Positions 1 through 5,565 of a stretch of 7,439 nucleotides of DNA are shown here, piece after piece. The translations under genes were made by a program, and so were the position numbers. The stretch is from Actinomycetes bacterium (GTDB taxonomy: Bacteria > Actinomycetota > Acidimicrobiia > Acidimicrobiales > UBA8190): positions 1 to 7,439 of the forward strand of contig JAJYAB010000084.1 in assembly GCA_021779775.1 (NCBI GenBank), in the 5' to 3' direction. The first letter of the stretch is position 1. Each line of letters starts with the position of its first letter. Under the pieces are notes generated by a model. That model was not told the DNA's origin. It searched no databases and worked only from the letters and a program-made list of their open reading frames with translations.

Positions 1-866
1 TGCGGTGGGAGCGCTTCCCCTTGTCGGCCGACACCCCGGCCAGCGAGGCGGTACGGACCGGCCAACCGGTGGTGCTGCGCACCATGGCTGAGCGCGACAT
101 GCGCTATCCGGTGTTTGCCGAGACGCCCGCCCACGACGACGCGACGTCGGTGTCGATGCCCATGACGCACGGCGGCTCCACCTCCGGCGTGTGGGTGGTG
201 GGGTTCCGCAATGCCCGCGACTTCAGCGGAGCCGGCCTGGCGGTGGTCGAGGCGGTCGCCGGTGCCGCGGCGGTGAGGCTGCAGACGCTGGCTGGGGCTC
301 GCCGGGCTGCGGACACCCGCCGGGCCGAGGATCTGATGGCAGAGCTGCAGCCGCTCCTCGCCAGGGTGCCAGCCGACCACGACAAGGCAGTCGCGCTCGT
401 GCGCCAGGTGGTCGCCGCAGCGCCGCCCCGACTAGCCGACTGGTGTGCCATCCACCTGGTAGACGGTGCGGGACAGCCCGGCTTCATCGCAGCTGCCCAC
501 GTGGATCCGGCCAAGGCGGCCCTGGCCCGCGAGCTCTACACCCGCTGGCCCGGCGCGGAGGAGAACGTGGGGATGATGCTGTGTGTCCACACCGGGAACG
601 CGGCCCGGTACCAGGCCATGTCCCCGGCGGTGCTCGAGGCGAGCATCCACGACCCCGGTCAGCTCCGGGTGCTGATCGACCTCGATTTCGGGTCGGCTGC
701 CATCATCCCGATCACCCACGGCGGACAGCTCTTCGGCGTCATGTCGTTGGCCAACGAGCGGGGCCGGTTCGTCGGGGACATCCACTACGCGCTGAGCCGG
801 CGCCTCGGCGAACAGCTCGGCGCGGCGCTGGCCGGCGTCGTGCCGGGGCTCGTGCCCGAAGGCTGA
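1..866 (+). CDS. Tandem GAF-domain sensory protein, 5' partial
   Basis: The reading frame is open from the first full codon at position 3, and the residues before the TTG at 21 (RWERFPLSADTPASEAV) already read as the middle of a GAF domain, so the gene starts upstream and the TTG is not its start. The visible part holds the second half of one GAF domain (to about visible residue 100, with the core strand of SMPMTHGG and GVWVVGF), a helical linker rich in Arg/Ala, and a second complete GAF domain (about 125-280, with PITHGGQLFGVMSLAN). GAF domains bind small ligands or mediate dimerisation in the cytosol. In actinobacteria, pairs like this usually precede a SpoIIE-type phosphatase, histidine kinase or GGDEF output domain, but here the protein stops right after the second GAF. 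Any output domain must be N-terminal and outside the window. No ligand-binding Cys or His signature is recognisable, so the signal is unknown. Confidence 0.85.
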   Translation, partial: RWERFPLSADTPASEAVRTGQPVVLRTMAERDMRYPVFAETPAHDDATSVSMPMTHGGSTSGVWVVGFRNARDFSGAGLAVVEAVAGAAAVRLQTLAGARRAADTRRAEDLMAELQPLLARVPADHDKAVALVRQVVAAAPPRLADWCAIHLVDGAGQPGFIAAAHVDPAKAALARELYTRWPGAEENVGMMLCVHTGNAARYQAMSPAVLEASIHDPGQLRVLIDLDFGSAAIIPITHGGQLFGVMSLANERGRFVGDIHYALSRRLGEQLGAALAGVVPGLVPEG

Positions 867-885
867 GCCTGGCGGCAACCCCCAC

Positions 886-930
886 GTCGCGGGGTGCCAA
901 GTCGCGGGGGGCCAAGTCGCGGGGGGCCAG
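886..930. repeat. Three tandem 15-bp repeats
   Basis: Three head-to-tail 15-mers lie between the GAF gene and the methyltransferase gene: 886-900, 901-915 and 916-930, of the form gtcgcgggg(t/g)gccaa. Copies 1 and 2 differ by one base, as do copies 2 and 3. The array begins 20 bases after the GAF stop and ends 55 bases before the methyltransferase ATG. It could be a slippage product or a multi-copy binding site; the sequence does not decide. Reading through it in one frame gives a repeated RGAKS peptide, but that frame is not a credible gene here. Confidence 0.9.
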
Positions 931-974
931 TTGCACCGCCAACACCGTTCCGGGACGGACCCGCGCTGCTGAGA

Positions 975-985
975 TACCGTGCGGC
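975..985 (+). promoter_or_regulatory. Candidate leaderless -10 element for the methyltransferase
   Basis: TACCGT (975-980) fits the actinobacterial TANNNT -10 pattern and lies five bases before the ATG at 986, with no Shine-Dalgarno sequence between. This is the arrangement expected for a leaderless transcript starting at or next to the ATG. The -35 region shows nothing convincing. It is an inference from spacing only. Confidence 0.35.
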
Positions 986-1720
986 ATGCTCTTCGACTCC
1001 ACCAACCCTGCGGCCTGGGACATCGCAGGCCACGAGCGCCATGCCGCGGCCGGCGTGCTCCTGACGTCCTGTGCCTACTGCGTGCGGACGTCGGCTGTCG
1101 TGTCGGCACCGAGCGCAGACCTGCTGGAGGTGGCCGCACGGGCATTCACCGCAGCTCGAGCAGTGGACCTCGGTTGGCTGGAGGAGCGGTGCTCCACCGA
1201 GGAAGAGCGCCAGTGGGTGCGCCAATGGCCTGGCGAGCACTACCGGCTCCTGTCGGCCTTCGCCCGCACGACGAAGCCATCGCTGATCGTCGAGGTGGGG
1301 ACCTATACCGGCATGGGAACGCTGGCGTTGGCCGACGGCGCCGGAGCCGCACCGGTGATCACGTACGACGTGGTGGCATGGGATGGCTTTCCCAACACCC
1401 TGCTGCGTGCCGAGGACTTCGACGGCAGCCGGATCGAGCAACGGCTCGGGGACCTCTCGGACGACGACTACTTCGCCCAGCAGCGCGAGACGCTTCTGGC
1501 CGCCGACCTGGTCTTCGTCGACGGCCCGAAGGACGGGCGCTTCGAGTCGATCTTCTACCCCCATCTGCTCGCGCTGCTGGACGGTCATCGCCATGTCGTG
1601 CTGGCCGACGACATCCACTTCCTGAACATGATCCAGCTGTGGATGGAGCTGCCCGTAGAGAAGCTCGACATCAGCAGCTTCGGCCACTGGTCGGGTACCG
1701 GGCTCATGCGGACCTCCTGA
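986..1720 (+). CDS. Class I SAM-dependent methyltransferase
   Basis: The 244-residue protein has a Rossmann-type methyltransferase core. Motif I is LIVEVGTYTGMGT at about residues 100-112 and would bind S-adenosylmethionine. It is followed by an acidic-ended strand (VITYDVV), then DLVFVDGPKD, and VVLADDIHF as the later strand. This order matches the Methyltransf_24-like family found beside glycan or natural-product genes, but the substrate cannot be read from sequence. The N-terminal 40 residues (with C29-A-Y-C32) are not obviously part of the fold. The ATG at 986 is chosen because a TANNNT -10 element sits just upstream, which would make the mRNA leaderless. A GTG at 1100 would give a shorter protein starting just before the first clear helix (ADLLEVAARAF) and is a real alternative. 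No Shine-Dalgarno sequence supports either start. A hairpin directly after the stop suggests a single-gene unit. Confidence 0.82.
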   Translation: MLFDSTNPAAWDIAGHERHAAAGVLLTSCAYCVRTSAVVSAPSADLLEVAARAFTAARAVDLGWLEERCSTEEERQWVRQWPGEHYRLLSAFARTTKPSLIVEVGTYTGMGTLALADGAGAAPVITYDVVAWDGFPNTLLRAEDFDGSRIEQRLGDLSDDDYFAQQRETLLAADLVFVDGPKDGRFESIFYPHLLALLDGHRHVVLADDIHFLNMIQLWMELPVEKLDISSFGHWSGTGLMRTS

Positions 1721-1721
1721 C

Positions 1722-1745
1722 CGAGCGCCCCGAAGGCGGCGCTCG
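1722..1745 (+). terminator. Hairpin after the methyltransferase stop
   Basis: CGAGCGCC (1722-1729) and GGCGCTCG (1738-1745) form a perfect 8-bp GC-rich stem around an 8-base loop (ccgaaggc), starting one base after the TGA. There is no T-run after it. Such hairpins without a U-tract are common at actinobacterial gene ends, so termination is likely but not certain. Confidence 0.6.
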
Positions 1746-1836
1746 ACATGGTGACCACGCAGTACGCCCACCCGCTTCCGGCCGGCCACACAATCCCTCT
1801 GGCCCCAACATCCGTAATAACTGCAGGACCCCCGAC

Positions 1837-1842
1837 AAAGGA
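1837..1842 (+). promoter_or_regulatory. Ribosome binding site of the lipoprotein gene
   Basis: AAAGGA lies five bases before the ATG at 1848 and fixes that start, which would otherwise be doubtful because the signal peptide is unusually long. An AT-rich TAATAA at 1815-1820 is a possible -10 box further upstream, with no clear -35 partner. Confidence 0.55.
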
Positions 1843-1847
1843 CGACC

Positions 1848-2516
1848 ATGCAGCGACGGCAACGCCACCATCACCGAGCCCAGTCGGTCCCGGCGCCAAG
1901 ACCCACATCGAACTACGGAGCGGCTCGGCGCGGCAACCGACGGCGAGCTACCGCCCTCGCCACCGCCGTCGGCGTGGGAGGTCTCATCTTCACCGCCTGC
2001 AGCAGCACCAGCCCCGGCAACGCGCAAGCGGGTACTCGCCCTGCCACTGCATCGCCAACGTCTAGCAGCTCCCCGTCGCCTGCGGCTCCGTCGTCCGCCA
2101 CCGTACGGGTCGCCCAGTTGCCTGGGGTCGGAGCTGTGCTGGTCGACTCGACCGGCCGAACGCTCTACATCCTGAGCGCGGACCAGCAACACGTCGCCAC
2201 CTGCCTGCGCTCGGCCCAGTGCGCCGCTGCCTGGCCGCCGTTGACGCTCCCCACCGGCACCACTTCCCCAGTCGCCGGGACCGGCATCACCAACGCGATG
2301 CTGTCAACCCTCGACGGCCCGAGCGGCCGCCAGGTGACCTACGACGGCTGGCCGCTCTACCGCTTCGTCGGCGACAGCGCTCCAGGCGAAGCGCTCGGAC
2401 AAGGCATCGCGAACTTCGGCGGCGTGTGGATGACGATGGCCGCGTCGGGCACGCCCGTCAACCGACCATCCTCGACCACGTCGACCAGCCCGGCTCCCAT
2501 GAACGGCAATTACTGA
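1848..2516 (+). CDS. Secreted lipoprotein with duplicated YxFxxD-type repeats
   Basis: This 222-residue protein fits the 'secreted repeat of unknown function' family (COG4315, Lipoprotein_15). A basic N-terminus containing RRGNRRRATAL leads into a hydrophobic stretch (about 34-50) ending in IFTAC, so Cys51 is the likely lipidated residue. The double arginine before the hydrophobic core could mean Tat export. The lipobox is imperfect, with Phe at -3. A Ser/Pro/Thr-rich linker (52-85) is followed by two repeats. The first has TLYILSAD (107-112) and the CLRSAQC pair (C119, C125) before AAWPPL. The second has the canonical YRFVGD (171-176) in GWPLYRF, followed by FGGVWMTM. The first copy has Leu where the motif wants an aromatic residue. 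It should sit on the outer face of the membrane. It lies upstream of an ECF sigma gene, as such lipoproteins often do, and may be its target or partner. Its biochemical role is not established. Confidence 0.85.
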   Translation: MQRRQRHHHRAQSVPAPRPTSNYGAARRGNRRRATALATAVGVGGLIFTACSSTSPGNAQAGTRPATASPTSSSSPSPAAPSSATVRVAQLPGVGAVLVDSTGRTLYILSADQQHVATCLRSAQCAAAWPPLTLPTGTTSPVAGTGITNAMLSTLDGPSGRQVTYDGWPLYRFVGDSAPGEALGQGIANFGGVWMTMAASGTPVNRPSSTTSTSPAPMNGNY

Positions 2517-2518
2517 TC

Positions 2519-2550
2519 GTACCGATCGACAACGGTACCGATCGACAACG
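2519..2550. repeat. Two perfect 16-bp direct repeats before the sigma gene
   Basis: The 16-mer gtaccgatcgacaacg occurs twice without mismatch (2519-2534 and 2535-2550), three bases after the lipoprotein stop and 49 bases before the sigma factor ATG. Each copy contains the small palindrome cgatcg, and the copies meet at cggtaccg. The position suits an operator or activator site for the sigma/anti-sigma pair, but a duplication by slippage would look the same. Confidence 0.85.
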
Positions 2551-2588
2551 ACGGCCAGGGCGCACAATCTGTCGGCGGCGCTCGGCCG

Positions 2589-2601
2589 TATGTTCGAACA
2601 T
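2589..2601 (+). promoter_or_regulatory. Palindrome and candidate leaderless -10 at the sigma start
   Basis: atgttcgaacat (2590-2601) is a perfect 12-bp palindrome that runs into the ATG at 2600. Overlapping it, TATGTT (2589-2594) fits the TANNNT -10 pattern and ends five bases before the ATG, the same spacing as at the methyltransferase gene. No Shine-Dalgarno sequence is present. A repressor bound here would cover both -10 and start codon. This is inferred from position only. Confidence 0.4.
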
Positions 2602-3175
2602 GGCCCACCACCGCCCCGCTGTCGAAGCCCTGGCAGACGAGGTGCTGCTGAGCGGACTCGCTCTGGACGAGCCGGGCATGGATCTCGCCTTCGTGCAGCG
2701 GTTCCAGCGGCGAGTGTTCGGCTTGGCGGTCAGCCTGGTCGGTGATGCGGCGGCAGCGGAAGACATCGCGCAGGAGGCGCTCCTGCGAGCCTGGCGGCAT
2801 GCGTCGACCTACGACCCTCGCCGCGGATCCGTGCCGACCTGGCTACTCACGATCACCCGCAACGTGGCGATCGACTTCCTCCGGCTACGCCGTGCGCTAC
2901 CGACCGACCCCGAGGCGCTCCTCGACATCAGCGACCAGGCAATGGGGCCTGACGACGCGGCGGTGGCAGGCGACATGGCGCACCGTCTCCGGCTGGCTGT
3001 CGCAGGGTTGCCGTTCGACCAACGGCGTGCGCTGGTGCTCGCCACGTTCTATGGCCAGACCGCCGAGGCGATCAGTGCTTCGGAGCAGATCCCACTGGGG
3101 ACCGCCAAAACCAGGATCCGCGCGGGAATACAGAAGCTTCGTGCGGCCATGACCGAGCCCGAGGGCGCGCGGTGA
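2600..3175 (+). CDS. ECF-type RNA polymerase sigma factor
   Basis: The 191-residue protein has the two-domain plan of group 4 sigma factors. Region 2 (about 30-98) shows the AAAEDIAQEALLRAW helix that contacts core polymerase and the WLLTITRNVAIDFLRLRR segment that reads and melts the -10 element. A short acidic linker leads to region 4 (about 129-184), with the LPFDQRRALVLATFYGQT start and the GTAKTRIRAGIQKLR recognition helix for the -35 element. There is no SnoaL or other C-terminal extension. The frame is open far upstream, but the sigma homology begins near residue 30 and upstream sequence is already used by the lipoprotein gene, so the ATG at 2600 is the best start. A GTG at 2642 is possible. 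The stop overlaps the next gene (GTGA), so sigma and anti-sigma are probably translated together. The regulon is unknown; the lipoprotein gene is a candidate. Confidence 0.92.
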   Translation: MAHHRPAVEALADEVLLSGLALDEPGMDLAFVQRFQRRVFGLAVSLVGDAAAAEDIAQEALLRAWRHASTYDPRRGSVPTWLLTITRNVAIDFLRLRRALPTDPEALLDISDQAMGPDDAAVAGDMAHRLRLAVAGLPFDQRRALVLATFYGQTAEAISASEQIPLGTAKTRIRAGIQKLRAAMTEPEGAR

Positions 3176-3933
3176 GCGGAACAGGAGCGCTCTCGTGCGC
3201 CGCGGTGCAGGATCTCGCCCCGGAGCTGGCGTTGAACCTCGTCACCGGCACGCAACGATCTCAGGCACTGGCCCACCTCGACGGCTGCCCGACATGTCGG
3301 GGGGTGATCGACGAGCTGGCCGACGTCGCCGACTCGCTGCTTCTTCTCGCCGAGGAGGCAGAGCCGCCTGCCGGGTTCACCGGCCGGGTCCTGGCCCGGG
3401 GCTCGTCGCAAGGTCCTTCGGCGTACCAGGCACCGCCGGTCCTCCCCTCACCGCGGCGCCGGGCACGGCTCAAGCCGGATCGGCGACGGCGACTCGTTCT
3501 GACATCAGTGGCGGCCGCCGTCGTGGTGGCAGGTACCGGACTTGGCGTGGGCCTCGACCTCGGGCTCGGCACGGGCGGAAACGGTGGGGGAGGGTTCCAA
3601 GTCGCCGGGTCGGATGCCCTGGGCGCCTTGGGAGGACGACGATTGGCGGCAACGGCGCTCCGCCTCCACGGCCGCGAGGTCGGCCAGGTGTTCGTCTACG
3701 CCGGCCGGCCCTCATGGGTGTTCATGACGGTCGACACGGGCGATGTCCACGAGCCGGTCACCTGCGAGCTGCAGGTAGACGGTGGCGCCACCGTGGTACT
3801 GGGCAGCTTCAGCTCGTCAAACGGCTACCAGTCGTGGGGCTCCACTGTCGCCATCGAGCCGTCGTCGATCCGCGGCGTCAGACTGGTGAGCGCAGCGGGA
3901 GCGGTCCTGGCATCGGCAAGCCTCACGAGATAG
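3172..3933 (+). CDS. Transmembrane zinc-binding anti-sigma factor
   Basis: This 253-residue protein starts at a GTG overlapping the sigma stop by four bases, the classic cognate arrangement. The cytosolic N-terminus carries an HxxxCxxC motif (H35, C39, C42 in HLDGCPTC) typical of zinc-binding anti-sigma domains (zf-HC2), with Cys9 as a possible fourth ligand. This domain would clamp the sigma factor. A Pro/Arg-rich stretch (about 65-107) leads to one membrane helix (about 108-128), after four consecutive arginines that set the inside face. The outer domain of about 125 residues begins with a Gly-rich segment and continues with beta-rich sequence (VGQVFVYAGRPSWVFMTVD, then GYQSW), ending in ASASLTR. 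It holds a single Cys and lacks the YQLW signature of RskA, so it differs from the second anti-sigma gene in this window. The expected release signal is envelope stress through proteolysis, as known for the family; nothing here names the signal. Confidence 0.88.
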   Translation: MSGTGALSCAAVQDLAPELALNLVTGTQRSQALAHLDGCPTCRGVIDELADVADSLLLLAEEAEPPAGFTGRVLARGSSQGPSAYQAPPVLPSPRRRARLKPDRRRRLVLTSVAAAVVVAGTGLGVGLDLGLGTGGNGGGGFQVAGSDALGALGGRRLAATALRLHGREVGQVFVYAGRPSWVFMTVDTGDVHEPVTCELQVDGGATVVLGSFSSSNGYQSWGSTVAIEPSSIRGVRLVSAAGAVLASASLTR

Positions 3934-4394
3934 GGACTCTGGCTGCTTGGCCGGCGGGCGTGGCCGCATGCGCAGCGACCTTCCTCGATAGCGACGATGG
4001 AGGGTCTGCCAGGACATGATCGAGAAGAGCCCCTCGGCTGCGCCCAGACCACCAACCTCCGCTGCAGACACTTCTCACGTCGTGATGCCTTGCGGGCACG
4101 ATCGCCGACCAGCCCGCTCCGGCAACGCAATCGTGCTCCTCCGGCTTCCCCGTGGGGACGGGTTGGCGCTGGCACTCCCGGCGCAGCGGGGGGGGTGTGC
4201 TCCACGGCGTTCCGAGCAGTTCTCGCTGCCAGACGTGATGACCGGGGCAAGGGTCGTGGTCGCTGCACCATCCCTGAGACGAAACTCGCACAGTCCCCGC
4301 GAGCGCTTGGGCGCACCAGTCGGGGGTGCGGGGCGGAGTCCCGCTCCAGGCCGAAGGCCCCGACATGTGCCGACGACGAGGACCGAGTTGGCAA
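3934..4394. other. Gene-free stretch, probably insertion-sequence debris
   Basis: No frame on either strand gives a protein I recognise or one with a convincing start and ribosome site. Open frames cross it only because of the high GC content. The right-hand part runs on in the frame of the broken transposase (residues after LDPAALP) with no stop near the expected end, suggesting that the element's right end was lost or altered. A run of eight G lies at 4188-4195. A weak stem (GCTGC near 3943 with GCAGC near 3973) follows the anti-sigma gene and might aid termination. Otherwise I see nothing. Confidence 0.5.
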
Positions 4395-5067
4395 GGCGGC
4401 GGGGTCGAGGGTGACGTGGTGGCCGAGTCTCTCCAGCTCTCGGACCAGGTAGCACTGGCGGGCTGAGGTGTCGTTGCGCCGGTCGAAGCAGCTGGCGCCG
4501 AGCTCGTCGTAGGTGGCCCCCTCGTCGAGCACGCGCCAGATGATGATCACCACGGTGTGGGCCCCACGGTGATGATGGCCTTGCCCGCACAGCGCCGTGC
4601 GTAGCGCCTCGTCGACCTCCTCGCCCAGGTGAACGACCATCTTGGTGAGGGAGTCGACATGGTCCAGGTGCATGCGGGCCAGCAAGACGTGATGGGCGTC
4701 GAAACGGCCGAGCAAGGCCTTGCGCAGCTCGGGGATCTTCGGCCGCATCCGAGTGAGCGTCATCTCCGCGCACACCTCAGGGTCGCGTTCTCCGGCGATC
4801 AGGGCCTCGATCATCGCCCTGGTTGACTTGCCGGTCACGTCGGTGACCACCGACTCGAGCTTGACCCCGGTCGCATCCATGACCACCTGGGTGACGCTCT
4901 CGCCGACCAGCCAGTCCCGCAACGCCACCAGATCGGCAATGAACGTCGAGAACTCCTGCACCTCCTGGCGGCGGCCCGCGCCGCGGGCCCCGATGTGCGA
5001 TCCGCGGCCATCACCGTCTTCTCGTGTGCACGTCGAGGCCGGCGTAGCGAGCGACGATCACCTCCAC
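4395..5067 (-). pseudogene. Broken IS110-family transposase
   Basis: Pieces of an IS110-type DEDD transposase appear in order on the minus strand. The start region VEVIVARYAGLDVH (GTG at 5067) is followed by a one-base loss near 5024, then KTVMAADRTSGP, a second one-base loss near 4983, then EFSTFIADLVALRDWLVG and TQVVMDATGV. At about 4860-4866 the sequence jumps to KLESVVTDVTGKS and MRPKIPELRKALLGRFDAHH, skipping roughly the segment that carries the last two catalytic Asp residues. At about 4600-4608 it jumps again from EEVDEAL to RYARRCAGKAIITV, losing the Transposase_20 part with the catalytic Ser. A third frameshift near 4564 precedes HTVVIIIWRVL and the C-terminal RELERLGHHVTLDPAA. About 224 codons remain of a protein normally near 400. 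The first acidic site reads MDATG where the family usually has Glu. It cannot be active. Homology is from memory of the family; exact deletion sizes need alignment. Confidence 0.87.
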
Positions 5068-5103
5068 AACTCTCTCCCTTGGTCGACTCCAGTCGTGCCG
5101 CCC

Positions 5104-5137
5104 AGGGGTCGCATCGCTCAAGGGGTCGCATCGCTCA
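5104..5137. repeat. Perfect 17-bp tandem duplication
   Basis: aggggtcgcatcgctca is repeated exactly at 5104-5120 and 5121-5137, 37 to 70 bases upstream of the transposase-remnant start. Absence of any mismatch suggests a recent duplication or a maintained doubled site within the element's leader. Confidence 0.9.
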
Positions 5138-5153
5138 AGACTCTGAGACACAT

Positions 5154-5185
5154 GCTCGCAGCAACAATCAAGGGTGCCTGCGAGC
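5154..5185 (-). other. 8-bp stem with 16-base loop in the IS110 leader
   Basis: GCTCGCAG (5154-5161) and CTGCGAGC (5178-5185) are perfect inverted repeats separated by 16 bases. The loop is AT-rich for this DNA. Part of the right arm can instead pair with GGGCTC at 5207-5212, so two folds compete. It is a candidate guide loop of a bridge RNA, unproven. Confidence 0.5.
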
Positions 5186-5319
5186 CCCAGACCCAGTCTC
5201 ATCTTTGGGCTCACGGCACCAGTCAGGGTTCCGGGCTCTACGGGCAGCACACCACGAGCTCCATCCCCACGGGTGCCCACAGCCAGGGGGGCATGCCAGC
5301 CTGACCAGGACTTTCAAAG

Positions 5320-5395
5320 TGGCGCCCTCGGTAGGATTCGAACCTACGACCTGCGGTTTAGGAAACCGACGCTCTATCCCCTGAGCTACGAGGGC
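5320..5395 (-). tRNA. tRNA-Arg (anticodon CCT), CCA encoded
   Basis: The minus strand folds as a complete tRNA. The acceptor stem is GCCCTCG (from 5395) with CGAGGGC, the D arm is GCTC-AGGGGATA-GAGC, the anticodon loop is TTCCTAA with CCT at 5362-5360, and the T arm is GTAGG-TTCGAAT-CCTAC. The discriminator is G (5323) and the 3' CCA (5322-5320) is encoded in the DNA. The outermost anticodon-stem pair (27-43) is a T-C mismatch; the rest is sound. The tRNA reads AGG codons. Its 3' end faces the IS110 remnant; tRNA 3' ends are common integration sites, but I found no second copy of the 3' end that would mark an att pair. A weak TAGCTT (5452-5447) on the minus strand is a possible -10 box. Confidence 0.97.
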
Positions 5396-5415
5396 AGGTG
5401 GCAGCTGGAGCCGCC

Positions 5416-5440
5416 GGCCTGCTGGGCCCGCCTGCAGGCC
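5416..5440. other. GC-rich inverted repeat between tRNA and permease promoter
   Basis: GGCCTGC (5416-5422) and GCAGGCC (5434-5440) form a 7-bp stem with an 11-base loop, in the spacer between the divergent tRNA-Arg and permease transcription units. There is no T-run on either strand. It lies just upstream of the tRNA and its meaning is unclear. Confidence 0.4.
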
Positions 5441-5533
5441 CGGCCCAAGCTACCCGCGAGGGGGGCCAGCCCCTGGCACCGCTGCCCAGGCCACCCCCAT
5501 GCCACGAGCCCTTGACACCGCTGGCCACCAGAC

Positions 5534-5564
5534 TTGCCAACCAGAAGTTAGGGTATCCTAATAT
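5534..5564 (+). promoter_or_regulatory. Candidate promoter of the iron permease gene
   Basis: TTGCCA (5534-5539) and TAATAT (5559-5564) resemble -35 and -10 boxes, with a rather long 19-base spacer. They lie in an AT-rich island that stands out from the surrounding high-GC DNA. The first iron-box-like site overlaps the spacer and -10, and the second lies just downstream, so bound repressor would block polymerase. Confidence 0.45.
5548..5561. promoter_or_regulatory. DtxR/IdeR-like operator 1
   Basis: TTAGGGTATCCTAA has perfect 5-bp arms (TTAGG and CCTAA) and, extended to 19 bases, matches the known DtxR/IdeR iron-box consensus at about 14 positions by eye. It overlaps the putative -10 of the FTR1-type permease gene, as expected for repression when iron is plentiful. 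Confidence 0.6.
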
Positions 5565-5565
5565 A

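Larger units (their letters stand above)
5068..5319 (-). other. Non-coding leader of the IS110 remnant, possible fossil bridge-RNA region
   Basis: These 252 bases between the transposase start and the tRNA 3' end hold no gene. IS110 elements carry a non-coding end upstream of the transposase that, in IS621, is transcribed into the bridge RNA guiding target and donor choice. Here, reading toward the transposase, GCTCGCAG and CTGCGAGC (5178-5185 and 5154-5161) form a perfect 8-bp stem with a 16-base loop. A rival stem pairs 5182-5187 with 5207-5212. A 17-bp tandem repeat lies closer to the gene. A purine-rich gggagagag just before the GTG is the likely ribosome site. That this is an RNA gene is inference from place and folding only. 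Confidence 0.4.

Noticed and set aside
886..930. CRISPR array from the short repeats
   Set aside because: The units are directly abutting with no spacers and only 15 bp long; the 16-bp and 17-bp duplications are the same kind of thing.
785..1849. Long minus-strand open frame of about 354 codons opposite the methyltransferase
   Set aside because: It has no recognisable domain or ribosome site and lies antisense to a gene with clear methyltransferase motifs; high GC readily creates such open frames.
979..2175. Plus-strand open frame of about 398 codons crossing the methyltransferase and lipoprotein genes
   Set aside because: Its composition is dominated by Arg, Ala, Pro and Gly with no domain; it is an out-of-frame shadow of two real genes.
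2219..2599. Extension of the sigma gene upstream to 2219
   Set aside because: That region codes for the lipoprotein in another frame, and sigma homology begins only about 30 codons after the ATG at 2600.
2590..2601. LexA (SOS) box
   Set aside because: The palindrome has GTTCGAAC in the centre, while the actinobacterial LexA site is TCGAAC-N4-GTTC; order and spacing do not fit.
3940..3978. Terminator after the first anti-sigma gene
   Set aside because: The possible stem is interrupted by an uneven internal loop and has no T-run; too weak to list as a terminator.
3997..4452. Genes in the stretch after the first anti-sigma factor
   Set aside because: Open frames exist on both strands but overlap one another, lack ribosome sites, and translate to low-complexity Arg/Ser/Pro-rich sequence.
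4395..5395. Integration site pair (att) made by the tRNA-Arg 3' end
   Set aside because: No second copy of the T-arm and acceptor sequence was found elsewhere in the window, so an att pair cannot be claimed.
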